Shown piece after piece: positions 17,908-26,390 of a stretch of DNA of 64,000 nt; position 1 is the first letter of the stretch, and each line of letters begins with the position of its first letter. This DNA comes from DASRSS01 sp963799045 (GTDB taxonomy: Bacteria; Actinomycetota; Actinomycetes; Mycobacteriales; Jatrophihabitantaceae): positions 744,001 to 808,000 of the forward strand of contig CAWCVN010000001.1 of the NCBI GenBank assembly GCA_963799045.1, written 5' to 3'. Under the pieces are notes generated by a model. That model was not told where the DNA came from, did not search any database, and worked only from the letters and a program-made list of their open reading frames with translations. The position numbers and the translations under genes are program-made.

Positions 17908-18101
17908 CGGCGCCGACGATGCTCAGGGCGTTCTTCGGGCAGCGCTCGACCGCCTTGCGCACCAGGCGGCAGCTGCTCGGCCGTCGGGCTCTGCGTCAGG
18001 ATCAGCAGGTTCTCCTCGTCGTCGAGCTCGAACACCTCGGGCGCGATGCCGCAGCACACGGCGTTCGCCTCGCACAGGTCCGTGTCGACCCTGATCTCCA
18101 T
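17904..18101 (-). CDS. fdxD: Ferredoxin, FdxD / Rv3503c-like (one frameshift)
   Basis: Small single-cluster ferredoxin of about 65 residues. MEIRVDTDLCEANAVCCGIA gives the Cys motif C-x5-C, where a His or other residue often replaces one ligand, and the partner Cys is in ERCPKNALSIV near the C-terminus. Such ferredoxins feed cytochromes P450 such as CYP125 or flavoenzymes. The C-terminal part is reached only after removing one base near 17965 (CTGCCGCCTGG). It heads the minus-strand SDR-liv operon, and the strongest KstR-like palindrome in the window (18272-18285) lies about 170 bases upstream. Confidence 0.85.
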   Translation of the reverse strand: MEIRVDTDLCEANAVCCGIAPEVFELDDEENLLILTQSPTAEQLPPGAQGGRALPEERPEHRRRR

Positions 18102-18271
18102 CGCGCTTGCCTCCAGATGCCGTCCGTATTCGTGGTGCTCGCCCGCCCGTGGGCGGCGCCCCAGGTGACAATGTGACGTAGATCTAACGATGGACAACGA
18201 ACCGAGCCGCCGCAGGAGTCACTCCGGCCGCTGCGGCGCGCCGACCGATTCGCCACGTTGACCAGGGATGA

Positions 18272-18285
18272 TAGAACGGGTTCTA
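18272..18285. promoter_or_regulatory. KstR-like operator, perfect match (fdxD/fadE26)
   Basis: TAGAACGGGTTCTA matches the KstR consensus TnnAACnnGTTnnA exactly and is a perfect palindrome around GG. KstR is the TetR repressor of upper sterol catabolism, released by 3-oxo-4-cholestenoyl-type CoA esters. Placed 133 bases before fadE26 and 171 bases before fdxD, it could control both. Confidence 0.85.
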
Positions 18286-18373
18286 GATCGGTGCAATCAT
18301 CTGCACGCACGTTCGCAGGCCCGGATTCGCGCGCCGCTATCGACGCCGGAGGCTCGGCGCCGCTACAGTTCAG

Positions 18374-18387
18374 TAGAACACGTTTCA
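18374..18387. promoter_or_regulatory. Second KstR-like operator, just before fadE26
   Basis: TAGAACACGTTTCA fits TnnAACnnGTTnnA at all fixed positions. It ends 17 bases before the fadE26 ATG and abuts its ribosome site, a position suited to blocking transcription or initiation. Confidence 0.75.
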
Positions 18388-18404
18388 CCGGCGAGGAGCG
18401 GTCC

Positions 18405-19578
18405 ATGTTCATCAGTTACTCCCCCGCGCACGAACAGCTGCGCCGCGAGCTGCGCAGCTACTTCGCCGGGCTGATGACGCCCGAGCGGCGCGCAGCCCTC
18501 ACCGCGGGGGGAGACTACGGCGACGGCGCGGTGTATAAGCAGGTCGTCCGCCAGATGGGCCGGGACGGCTGGCTGACCCTGGGCTGGCCCGAGGAGTACG
18601 GCGGCCGCGGCGGCTCGATGCTCGAACAGCTGATCTTCACCGATGAGGCGGCCATCGCTGGCGCGCCGGTCCCGTTCCTGACGATCAACACCGTCGGGCC
18701 GACCATCATGCGGTTCGGCACGCCCGAGCAACGGGCCTTCTACCTGCCCAAGATCGCCGCCGGTGAGCTGCACTTCTCGATCGGCTACTCCGAGCCGGGC
18801 GCCGGCACGGACCTGGCCTCACTGCGCACCCGCGCCGTGCGCGACGGCGACGAGTACGTGATCAACGGCCAGAAGATGTGGACCAGCCTGATCCAGTACG
18901 CCGACTACGTCTGGCTGGCCTGCCGCACCGATCCCGGCGGCTCCGCGGCACAAGGGGTTGTCGATCCTCATCGTCCCGACCAGTTCCGACGGCTTCTCCT
19001 ACACGCCGGTGCACACCGTCTCCGGCCCGACGACGAGCGCGACCTACTACGCCGACGTGCGGGTGCCGGCTGGTTCGCTCGTCGGCGAGGAGAACAAGGG
19101 CTGGCCGCTGATCACCAACCAGCTCAACCACGAGCGTGTCGCGTTGACTTCCGCCGCGCCGATCATGACCGCGCTGCGTGAGGTCCGCGAGTGGGCCCAG
19201 CAGACGAAGCTGTCCGACGGCCGACGGGTGATCGACCAGGAGTGGGTGCAGATCCACCTCGCCCGCGTGCACGCCAAGGTGCAGTTCTTGCGGCTGATGA
19301 ACTGGCGGATCGCCTCGGGGACCGAATTCGGGCCGGCGGACGCGTCGGCGACCAAGGTGTTCGGCACCGAATTCGCCACCGAGGCCTACCGGCTGCTTAC
19401 CGAGGTGCTCGGCGCCAACGGGTACGTGCGGATGGGCTCGCCTGCGGCGGTACTCGCCGGCCGGGTCGAGCGGATGGCGCGCTCGTCGCTGATCCTGACC
19501 TTCGGCGGCGGCACGAACGAGGTGCAGCGAGACATCATCGCGGGCGTCGGCCTGCGGCTGCCGGCCAGCGGACGCTGA
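18405..19578 (+). CDS. fadE26: Acyl-CoA dehydrogenase FadE26 / ChsE4-like (one frameshift)
   Basis: FAD-dependent dehydrogenase subunit; in mycobacteria FadE26-FadE27 (ChsE4-ChsE5) form an alpha2beta2 enzyme that desaturates 3-oxo-cholest-4-en-26-oyl-CoA in the first side-chain beta-oxidation cycle. MFISYSPAHEQLRRELRSYF, AGLMTPERR and GWPEEYGGRGGSMLEQLIFTDE are close to FadE26. FAD-binding GYSEPGAGTDLASL and the NHER segment (Glu near residue 242, probable catalytic base) are present. One extra base near 18945 splits the frame before KGLSILIVPT. ATG 18405 has GAGGAG at good spacing. fadE27 follows after 11 bases. Confidence 0.93.
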
Positions 19579-19589
19579 GAGGGACCGAG

Positions 19590-20698
19590 ATGGACTTCAC
19601 GCTCTCCGAGGAGCAGCAGCGAACTCGCCGGCCTGGTCCGGCGCATCGCGACGGACCGGCTACCCAGCAGCGGCTCAAGCAGGTCGAGGCGGCGCCGAGC
19701 GCGGTTCGACCGCGAGCTGTGGGCGCGCTCGCCGAGGCCGGTGTGCTGCCGCCGCACTGCCGGAAAGTCGTCGGCGGAGGGGGGCTGGACTTCCTCGAGC
19801 AGTGCAGCGTGCTGATCGAGCTCGGCCGGGCGGTCGCTCCCGTCCCCTACCTGTGGAGCACCGTGTCGGCCGCCGCGATCGGCTATTTCGGCACCGACTC
19901 CCAGCGCGCTGCCTGGGCCGCGCCAGCCGCGGCGGGCGAGCTGGTGCTCACCGCCGCGATCACCGAGGAGCTCAACGACTCCCCCGAATCGCCGACGACC
20001 CGCGCCGAGAGGACGCGGCTCGGGCTGGCAGCTCACCGGCGCCAAAGCGGTCGTGCCGTTCGGGACGGTTGCCGACGCGATCGTCGTGCCGGCCACGGCC
20101 CCGGACAGCGTGGCCCTGTTCGTCGTGCTGCCCGACGGACGAGGGGGTACGGATCGAGGCCGAGGAGATCGTCGACGGCGACCGCGAGGCGGCGCTGGAG
20201 CTGGCCGGTGTGTCGCTGGGCGAGGACCGCCTGGTCGCGAGCGGCGACGCCGTGCACTGGCTCGTCGCCCGCGCCACCGTCGCACTGTGCGCGCTTCAGC
20301 TCGGCGTGCTCGAGCGCGCCCTCGAACTCACCGCCGCGTACGCGCGCGAGCGCGAGCAGTTCGGCCGCCCGATCGGCAGCTTCCAGGCGGTTGCGCAGCG
20401 ACTCGCGGACGGCTACATCGACGTCGAGGCCGCCCGGCTGACGATGTGGGAAGCCGCGTGGCGCATCGCGCAGCCGCTGTCGTGCCCTACCGAGATCGCC
20501 ACGGCCAAGTTCTGGGCCGCCGAGGCCGGGCACCGGGTCGCGCACACCGCCGTGCACGTGCACGGCGGCACCGGCATCGACACCGACGGCGCGCTGCACC
20601 GGTACTTCGTCGCCGCCAAGCGCAACGAGTTCGCGCTCGGCGGCGCCACCGACCAGCTGCGCCGTCTCGGCCGGGAGCTGGCGGAGACGCCCGCCTAG
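19590..20698 (+). CDS. fadE27: Acyl-CoA dehydrogenase FadE27 / ChsE5-like (multiple frameshifts)
   Basis: Second subunit of the FadE26-FadE27 heterotetramer; it normally lacks the catalytic Glu but helps bind FAD and substrate. The start MDFTLSEEQQ is clear, and several one-base shifts follow in the first 600 bases (visible near 19621, 19665-19760, 20020 and 20145), with conserved pieces between them such as GGGGLDFLEQCSVLIELGRA and TGAKAVVPFGTVADAIV. From about 20150 the frame is intact: YAREREQFGRPIGSFQAVAQ, HVHGGTGIDTDGALHRYF. Length of about 360 residues after repair suits the family. This gene and ltp4 are among the most damaged in the window. Confidence 0.85.
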
Positions 20699-20707
20699 TC
20701 TGGGCCT

Positions 20708-21100
20708 ATGCATCTGCCCCGCACGCTCGCCCGGTTCAACCGGTACGTCACCAACCCCATCCAGCGGCGCTGGGCCGGCGTGATCCCGTTGCACGGCATC
20801 GTCGAGCACACCGGCCGCAAGTCCGGACGCGGTTACCGCACCCCGGTGCTGGTTTTCCGGCGGGCGGACGCCCCGGGCTTCGCCATCACCGTCGGCTACG
20901 GCGTGCACAGCGACTGGGTGCGCAACCTGCTCGCCGCCGGCGGTGGCGGGCTGACCCACCGGCGCGTCCACTACACGCTCAGCGACCCCCGGCTGCTCAC
21001 CGGCGCCGAGGCGCTGTCGGCGCTGCCCGCGCTGTTCCGCCGGTTCGCGCGGCTGGTGCACGTCGAAGGCGTCATCGTCGTGGGCGCCGCCGCGGACTGA
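20708..21100 (+). CDS. Deazaflavin (F420)-dependent nitroreductase family protein
   Basis: A 130-residue single-domain protein of the Ddn/F420-binding split-barrel family. The EHTGRKSGRGYRTPVLVFRR segment (residues 36-55) is the family hallmark; YGVHSDWVRNLLAAGGG is the phosphate/F420-tail-binding region. In the M. tuberculosis KstR region a ddn gene lies next to fadA5; here a relative follows fadE27 by nine bases in the same direction, so it may be co-transcribed. Substrate unknown. Its 3' end overlaps a convergent reading frame. Confidence 0.85.
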   Translation: MHLPRTLARFNRYVTNPIQRRWAGVIPLHGIVEHTGRKSGRGYRTPVLVFRRADAPGFAITVGYGVHSDWVRNLLAAGGGGLTHRRVHYTLSDPRLLTGAEALSALPALFRRFARLVHVEGVIVVGAAAD

Positions 21101-21525
21101 CGCCGCATCCGGCTCACGATCCGCGCTCGCTTCGCCGGGCCGGTGATCTCCCAGGTCAGCTCGAAGCGGTCCGGCTCGCCCGGGTCGAAGCCGAGCACCC
21201 CGCGGTAGGTGTCCGCGGCGCACGGGTGGACCAGCTCGCCGCCGGCCCGCCACGGGTGGAACGGCCGCCCGTCCGCGAAGCACATCCACCACTCGCCCTC
21301 GCGCCGCCGCAGCAGCAGGTGCCGTTCGGCCGGTCCGCGGTGTGCGCCCCAGACGAGCGTGCCGCGCTCGCACCAGCGGTACCCACCCTCGCCGGGCGTC
21401 ACCGTGAGGGTCCCGCGGAAGCGGCCGCTCGCCCCGTCGCGCAGGTCCGCCAGCTCACGCTCGATCGACCACTCGCCGGCGAAGTCCGCCGGGTCGAGCG
21501 GCAGCGAGCGGGCGGCGGAGGTCAC
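20971..21525 (-). CDS. DUF6314-like protein
   Basis: Small soluble protein with the pattern FAGEWSIERELADLRDGASG, GTLVWGAHRGPAERHLLLRR, HPCAADTYRGVLGF and WEITGPAKRARIVSRMRR, which I recognise as the DUF6314 lipocalin-like family; function unknown. The family core ends near the IVSRMRR segment (about 21105), but the frame stays open to 20971 and so overlaps the convergent nitroreductase gene by 130 bases. The last 45 residues are Ser/Thr/Pro-rich and look non-native, so either a frameshift removed the proper stop or the tail is spurious. Confidence 0.6.
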   Translation of the reverse strand: MTSAARSLPLDPADFAGEWSIERELADLRDGASGRFRGTLTVTPGEGGYRWCERGTLVWGAHRGPAERHLLLRRREGEWWMCFADGRPFHPWRAGGELVHPCAADTYRGVLGFDPGEPDRFELTWEITGPAKRARIVSRMRRQSAAAPTTMTPSTCTSRANRRNSAGSADSASAPVSSRGSLSV

Positions 21526-21535
21526 CCGGCCGAGG

Positions 21536-22711
21536 CTAGACCGTCGGCTGCACCAGCACGCAGCGCGAGCCGCTGTAGATGGTGGGCATGCACTTGTTGC
21601 AGTGGATGCAGCGCGAGCGGGTCGCCGGGTCTGCCTGGATACGGTTGATCAGGTCCGGCTCCATCAGCAGGGCACGGCCCATCGCGACGAACCCGAATCC
21701 CGCCGCCATGGCGGCATCCATGCCCGCCTTGTCGGTGACGCCACCGACGAGGATCAGCGGCAGCGAGACCGCGTCCCTGACCTCCGCGGCGTCGGCCAGC
21801 AGGTAGGTCGGCCGGTACGGGTAGCTGTGGAAGACGGTGCGGCCGAAGACCCGCACGCCCAGCCGCACCGGCTGCGGCATGGCGGCCGCGAACTCCTTCG
21901 TCGGTGCCGGCCCCTTGAACAGGTACATCGGGTTCTTCAGCGAGCTGCCGGCCGTCATCTCGAGCGCATCCAGCGAGCCGTCGGCCTCCAGCCAGCGGGC
22001 GACCTGCACGGACTCGGGGATCTGCAGGCCGCCGCGCACGCCGTCCTCGAGGTTCAGCTTCGCCAGGATCGCGATGCGGTCGCCGACGGCGTCGCGGACG
22101 GCCCGCATGACCTCCCGCGCGAACCGGGCGCGGTTCTCCAGGCTGCCGCCGTAGGAGTCCTTGCGCCGGTTCAGCCCGGGACTCAGGAAGGAGCTGATCA
22201 GGTAGTTGTGGCCCAGATGGACCTCGACCGCGTCGAAACCGGCCTCGGCCGCCATCCGGGCCGCGCGGGCATGGTCGGCGGTGATCCGCGCGATGTCCGC
22301 CGCGGTCACCGCCTTGTTGAAGGTCATGCTCATCGGCTGGAAGCTGCGGCTCGGCGCCAGGCTCGGCAGGCGGTTGCTCTTGGCGTTGGCCACCGGCCCG
22401 GCGTGGCCGATCTGGGCCGAGACCGCCGCACCCTCGGCGTGCACGGCGTCGGTCAGCCTGCGCAGCCCGGGCAGCGCCTCGTCGCGCCAGTACAGCTGCT
22501 TGCGTTCGGTGCGCCCCTCGGGGCTGACCGCGCAGTAGGCGACCGTGGTCATGCCGACACCGCCCGCGGCGATCGTGCGGTGGAAGTCGATGAGGCTGTC
22601 CGTGACCAGGCTCTTGTCGTTGCGGCCCTCGTAGGTCGCCGACTTGATGACGCGGTTGCGCAGCTGCACCGGGCCGAGGCGCGCCGGCGCGAAGACGTCG
22701 GGTGCGGTCAC
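21536..22711 (-). CDS. NADH:flavin oxidoreductase, Old Yellow Enzyme family
   Basis: FMN TIM-barrel oxidoreductase of 391 residues, related to the N-terminal half of 2,4-dienoyl-CoA reductase. FMN/substrate residues are visible in GHAGPVANAKSNRL, the His/Asn pair in VEVHLGHNYLISSFLSPGLN, RKDSYGGSLENRARF and a C-terminal CIHCNKCMPTIYSGSRC cluster motif suited to a 4Fe-4S site. The C-terminal FAD/NAD domain of dienoyl-CoA reductase is absent. The GTG at 22711 overlaps the NMO stop (GTGA), so the two flavoenzymes are translated together in the fadD19 operon. A role in enoyl/dienone reduction of sterol metabolites is inferred. Confidence 0.85.
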   Translation of the reverse strand: MTAPDVFAPARLGPVQLRNRVIKSATYEGRNDKSLVTDSLIDFHRTIAAGGVGMTTVAYCAVSPEGRTERKQLYWRDEALPGLRRLTDAVHAEGAAVSAQIGHAGPVANAKSNRLPSLAPSRSFQPMSMTFNKAVTAADIARITADHARAARMAAEAGFDAVEVHLGHNYLISSFLSPGLNRRKDSYGGSLENRARFAREVMRAVRDAVGDRIAILAKLNLEDGVRGGLQIPESVQVARWLEADGSLDALEMTAGSSLKNPMYLFKGPAPTKEFAAAMPQPVRLGVRVFGRTVFHSYPYRPTYLLADAAEVRDAVSLPLILVGGVTDKAGMDAAMAAGFGFVAMGRALLMEPDLINRIQADPATRSRCIHCNKCMPTIYSGSRCVLVQPTV

Positions 22712-23811
22712 CGGGTCTTGTCGAGTCTGGTGAGGGTCGCCTCGTACTCGGCCACGAGCTCCTCGACCAGGTCGGCGACCGGGCGGACGGCGTTCATGCG
22801 GCCGACGATCTGCCCGACCGGCATCGCCACGACGGACGGGTCGCCGGCGCGCATGATGCGCTGGTGCGCTTCGCTGACCAGCAGGTTCTGCAATGGCATC
22901 GGCAGCGGGTCGGGGGCGCCGGGCTCGGCCCACGCGTCGGTCCAGCGGGACTTGAGCAGCCGCGCCGGCTTGCCGCTGTAGACGCGTGCGCGGACCGTCT
23001 GGTCCGAACCGGCCGCGACCAGCGCCTGCTTCATCGTGTCTCCGGCGCCCAGGCTGTACTCGGACGTGGTCAGCCAGTACGAGCCCATCCACACCCCGCC
23101 CGCACCGAGCGCGAGCGCGGCGGCGATCTGCCGTCCGGAGCCGATGCCGCCGGCCGCGAGCACGTGCGCGTCCTCACCGACCGCGTCGACGATCTCGGGC
23201 ACCAGCACCATGGTCGCGATCTCGCCGGTGTGCCCGCCGGCCTCGGTGCCCTGCGCCACGATGATGTCCACGCCGTTGTCGACGTGCGAGCGGGCGTGCT
23301 TGGCCTTGCCGGCAAGCGCCGCGACGGGCACGCCGGCCGCGTGGGCCTCGTCGATGACGTCCTTCGGCGGGGAGCCGAGCGCGTTCGCGATCAGCTTGAT
23401 CGGGTGCTTGAGCGCCACGTCCACGTGCGAGCGCGCGACCGAGTGCAGCCAGCCGAGCACACCGTCGGCGCCCGCCTCACCGTCGTCGGGCAGTGGCGGC
23501 ACGCCGAGCTTGCGCAGTGCCTCCTGCACGAACTGCTTGTGCCCCTCGGGGATGTACTGCGACAGGTCGGTCGCAGTTCCCTCGGTGGGTACCTTGGCGG
23601 GCATCACGATGTCGACGCCGTACGGCTTGCCCTCGGTGTTCTCGTCCATCCAGGACAGGACCGCGTCGAGTTCCTCGGCGTCGTTGAACCGAACGCAGCC
23701 CAGCACCCCCATGCCGCCGGCGCGGCTGATCGCCGCGGCGACGTGCTCGGACGGGGTAAACCCGAAGATCGGGTAGTCGATGCCTAGCTGCTCGCAGATA
23801 CCTGTGCGCAT
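22708..23811 (-). CDS. Nitronate monooxygenase family flavoprotein
   Basis: FMN-binding TIM barrel of the NMO/2-nitropropane dioxygenase family (367 residues). Typical elements: GIDYPIFGFTPSEHVAAAIS at the N-terminus, GVDIIVAQGTEAGGHTG (residues about 196-212) and the ALALGAGGVWMGSYWL phosphate-binding strand. The ATG at 23811 overlaps the 3' end of fadD19 by 28 bases and its stop overlaps the OYE start, making a three-gene operon fadD19-NMO-OYE. The family includes IpdC, which acts on a steroid ring metabolite; this copy is clearly distinct from the ipdC at 53.7 kb. Confidence 0.88.
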   Translation of the reverse strand: MRTGICEQLGIDYPIFGFTPSEHVAAAISRAGGMGVLGCVRFNDAEELDAVLSWMDENTEGKPYGVDIVMPAKVPTEGTATDLSQYIPEGHKQFVQEALRKLGVPPLPDDGEAGADGVLGWLHSVARSHVDVALKHPIKLIANALGSPPKDVIDEAHAAGVPVAALAGKAKHARSHVDNGVDIIVAQGTEAGGHTGEIATMVLVPEIVDAVGEDAHVLAAGGIGSGRQIAAALALGAGGVWMGSYWLTTSEYSLGAGDTMKQALVAAGSDQTVRARVYSGKPARLLKSRWTDAWAEPGAPDPLPMPLQNLLVSEAHQRIMRAGDPSVVAMPVGQIVGRMNAVRPVADLVEELVAEYEATLTRLDKTR

Positions 23812-25410
23812 GCGTCCTCTTCCGCGTGGTCGGTGGCGTAGTCCTTGGCCCACCGGTAATCGGCCTTGCCGGTCGCGAGGCGCTGCACCTTGTCGACGAA
23901 CCAGATGCTTCGCGGCACCTTGTAGCCGGCGATGGTCTTGCGGGCGTGGGCGGTGAGGTCCTCGACGGTCGGTGCGGTTCCCGGCCGGGTCTCAACGACC
24001 GCGGCGACCCGGTTGCCGAGCCGCTCGTCGGGAACGCCGATGACCAGCACGTCGAAGACATCCGGGTGCGAGATCAGGGCCTCCTCGACCTCCTCGGGGA
24101 AGACCTTCTCGCCACCGGTGTTGACGCAGGTGTTCCCGCGGCCGAGCAGCGTGATCGTGCCGTCGGCCTCGTGGCGCGCGAAGTCGCCGGGGACTGTGTA
24201 GCGCTTGCCGTCGACCTCGATGAACAGCCGGGCCGTCTTCTCCGGGTCCTTGTAGTACCCGAGCGGGATGTAGCCGCCGCGCGCCAGCAGGCCGATCTTG
24301 TCCGACCCAGCCGGTATCGGCTGGTTGTCCTCGTCGACGACGATGCAGTCCTTGCTCGCGGTCACGCGAGGGCCGCCCAGGCCGGGCTCGGCGTCCTTGG
24401 TGATCATGCCGATGCCCATGAAGCCGGTTTCGGACGAGCCGATCGCGTCGGTGATCACCGTGTTGGGCAGCAGCGCGATGTACTGCTCCTTGACCGATTG
24501 GCTGAACAGCGCCGCACTGCTCGAGACCGCGAACACGCTCGAGGCGTCGTAGCCGTTCTCCTTGTATGCCTCGATGATCGGCCGCGCCATCGCGTCGCCG
24601 ATGAGGACGATGACGTTGACCTTGTGCCTCTCGACCGCCCGCCACACCTCGTGCGGGTCGAAGTGCGGCAGCAGCACCACCGGGTCGCCGCTGAACAGCG
24701 CCATCAGCGCCGCCCACTGCGCGTTGCCGTGGATGAGCGGGGCGAGTGCCAGGCGCGTCATCCCGCCGCTGCTCTTGCCCGCCTCCGACTGCTCCCACTC
24801 GTTTTGCAGCGGCTCGCCGGTCATGAAGTTGATGCCGCCGCCGAGCGTTCGCCAGACGTCCTCGTGCCGCCACATGACGCCCTTCGGCATGCCGGTGGTG
24901 CCGCCGGTGTAGAGGATGTACAGGTCGTCGCCGCTGCGCTCGCCGAAGTCGCGCTCGGGGCTGCCGCCGGACAGCGCAGTCTCGAAGTCGACGCCCTGCG
25001 TCGCGACGTCGCTGCCGTCGGCGATGCTGATGATGTGCTGCACCTGTGTGCCCGGCGCGGCCTCGTCGATCGCGGGCCCGAACTGCCGTTCGTGGACAAC
25101 GGCCACGACGTCGGCGTTGTCGAGCAGGTAGCGGACCTCTGCGGCCGTGTACCGGAAGTTGATGTTGATCAGGACGGCCCGCAGCTTGTAGACCGCAAGC
25201 ATCGTCTCGATGGCCTCGATGCGGTTCCGGGTGCACATCCCTACGTGCGAGCCGACGCCCACGCCGTGCGCGGCGAGGTGGTGGGCGAGGCGGTTGGCCC
25301 GGGCCTCCAACTCGGCGAACGAGCGCCGTTCGCCGACCGCAAGCCACGGCCTTGCGGTCGGGGAAGGCGTCGACGGCGTGCTCGAACAGGTCGGCGATGT
25401 TATAGGCCAT
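23784..25410 (-). CDS. fadD19: Steroid/long-chain acyl-CoA synthetase FadD19-like (one frameshift)
   Basis: ATP-dependent synthetase that forms the CoA thioester of the oxidised sterol side chain. MAYNIADLFEHAVDAFPDRK starts the protein; P-loop YTGGTTGMPKGVMWRHEDVW, motif A5 ITDAIGSSETGFMG, the RGGYIPLGYYKDPEKT segment, GRGNTCVNTGGEKVFPEEVE hinge and the C-terminal catalytic Lys region LATGKADYRWAK are all present; about 540 residues. One base shift near 25345 separates the first 25 residues from the rest. It is divergent from echA19, exactly as Rv3515c-Rv3516, with a KstR-like site between. Confidence 0.92.
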
Positions 25411-25420
25411 GCAGGAAAAC

Positions 25421-25434
25421 TAGAACCTGTTATC
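25421..25434. promoter_or_regulatory. KstR-like operator between fadD19 and echA19
   Basis: TAGAACCTGTTATC matches TnnAACnnGTTnn and differs from the consensus only in the last base. It lies 10 bases before the fadD19 start and 47 bases before the echA19 start, the only intergenic space between these divergent genes. Confidence 0.7.
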
Positions 25435-25480
25435 GTTTCGTGCAAGCCCCGCCGATCCCCTTCCCGCAGGAGGATTCCGA

Positions 25481-26277
25481 TGTCGACCGTTACGCCCGAC
25501 GACCAGCACTGCCTCGTCGAGAAGCGCGGGCACGTCCTGATCGTGACGATGAACCGCCCGGAGGCGAAGAACGCGCTGTCTGGCCCCATGCTCGCCGGGA
25601 TGACCGAGGCCTGGAATCAGGTCGACGCGGACCCGGAGATCCGCGTGGCGATCCTGACCGGCGCCGGGGATGCGTTCTGCGCGGGCGCCGACCTGAAGGC
25701 GATGACGGCCTCGCACCCGGGTGACAGCGCCGGCTCGATGGATCTGACCCGCATCGAGTCCCTGCTCAAAGGCCGGCGGCTGACCAAGCCACTCATCGCG
25801 GCGGTGGAGGGCCCCGCGATCGCCGGTGGGACCGAGATCCTGCAGGCGACCGACATCCGGGTCGCCGGTGAGAGCGCGAAGTTCGGGGTCAGCGAGCCGC
25901 GGTGGGGGCTGTTCCCGCTGGGCGGCTCGGCGGTGCGGCTGGTGCGGCAGATCCCGTACACGGTCGCGGCCGACCTGTTGCTGACCGGGCGGCACATCCG
26001 CGCGGTCGAGGCGCAGCAGATCGGCCTCATCGGGCATGTGGTACCCGACGGTCAGGCACTGGAGAAGGCGCTGGAGATCGCCGGCGCGATCGCGGCGAAC
26101 GGTCCGCTCGCGGTGCAGGCCATCCTGCGCACGATCCGCGAGACCGAGGCCATGCCGGAGAACGACGCGTTCGCGATCGACGCGAAGCTGGGCATCGCGG
26201 TGTTCCAGAGCGAGGACGCCAAGGAGGGGCCGCGGGCGTTCGCGGAGAAGCGGACGCCGAACTTCCAGGGCCGCTGA
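25481..26277 (+). CDS. echA19: Enoyl-CoA hydratase EchA19-like
   Basis: Crotonase-fold hydratase for the unsaturated sterol side-chain CoA formed by FadE26-FadE27. The 264-residue protein has the oxyanion-hole strand GDAFCAGADLKAMTAS, EGPAIAGGTEILQATDIRVA (residues about 105-124) and the catalytic Glu region EPRWGLFPLGGSAVRL. The ATG at 25481 is preceded by GCAGGAGGATTCCG, an excellent ribosome site. Orientation and partner match Rv3516. The reading frame is intact. Confidence 0.93.
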
Positions 26278-26306
26278 GCCCCGCCGTTCGGCACTGAAAT
26301 TCCCCG

Positions 26307-26374
26307 CGAGTGGCGCGTTTTCCCCCGAGTGGCGCGAAACTTCGCGCCACTCGGCAGGCGAACGCGCCACTCGG
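26307..26374. repeat. Nested inverted repeat with GAGTGGCGCG arms (copy 1)
   Basis: CGAGTGGCGCGTT (26307-26319) pairs with AACGCGCCACTCG (26361-26373), and inside it CGAGTGGCGCGAA (26326-26338) pairs with TTCGCGCCACTCG (26341-26353). The region lies between the convergent echA19 and VWA genes and could act as a bidirectional terminator. A closely similar arm occurs at 49.5 kb, again between convergent genes, so this looks like a dispersed REP-like palindrome. Confidence 0.8.
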
Positions 26375-26390
26375 CAGGGCAGTGTGGTGA

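Larger units (their letters stand above)
18102..18404. promoter_or_regulatory. Divergent fdxD/fadE26 promoter region
   Basis: This 303-base gap separates the minus-strand fdxD operon from the plus-strand fadE26-fadE27 genes. It holds two KstR-like palindromes, listed separately, and the fadE26 ribosome site GGCGAGGAGCG. No coding signal is seen in it on either strand. Confidence 0.75.

Noticed and set aside
18940..18950. Programmed ribosomal frameshifting in fadE26 and its neighbours
   Set aside because: No slippery heptamer or downstream pseudoknot is evident, and the shifts differ in site and sequence among more than a dozen unrelated genes.
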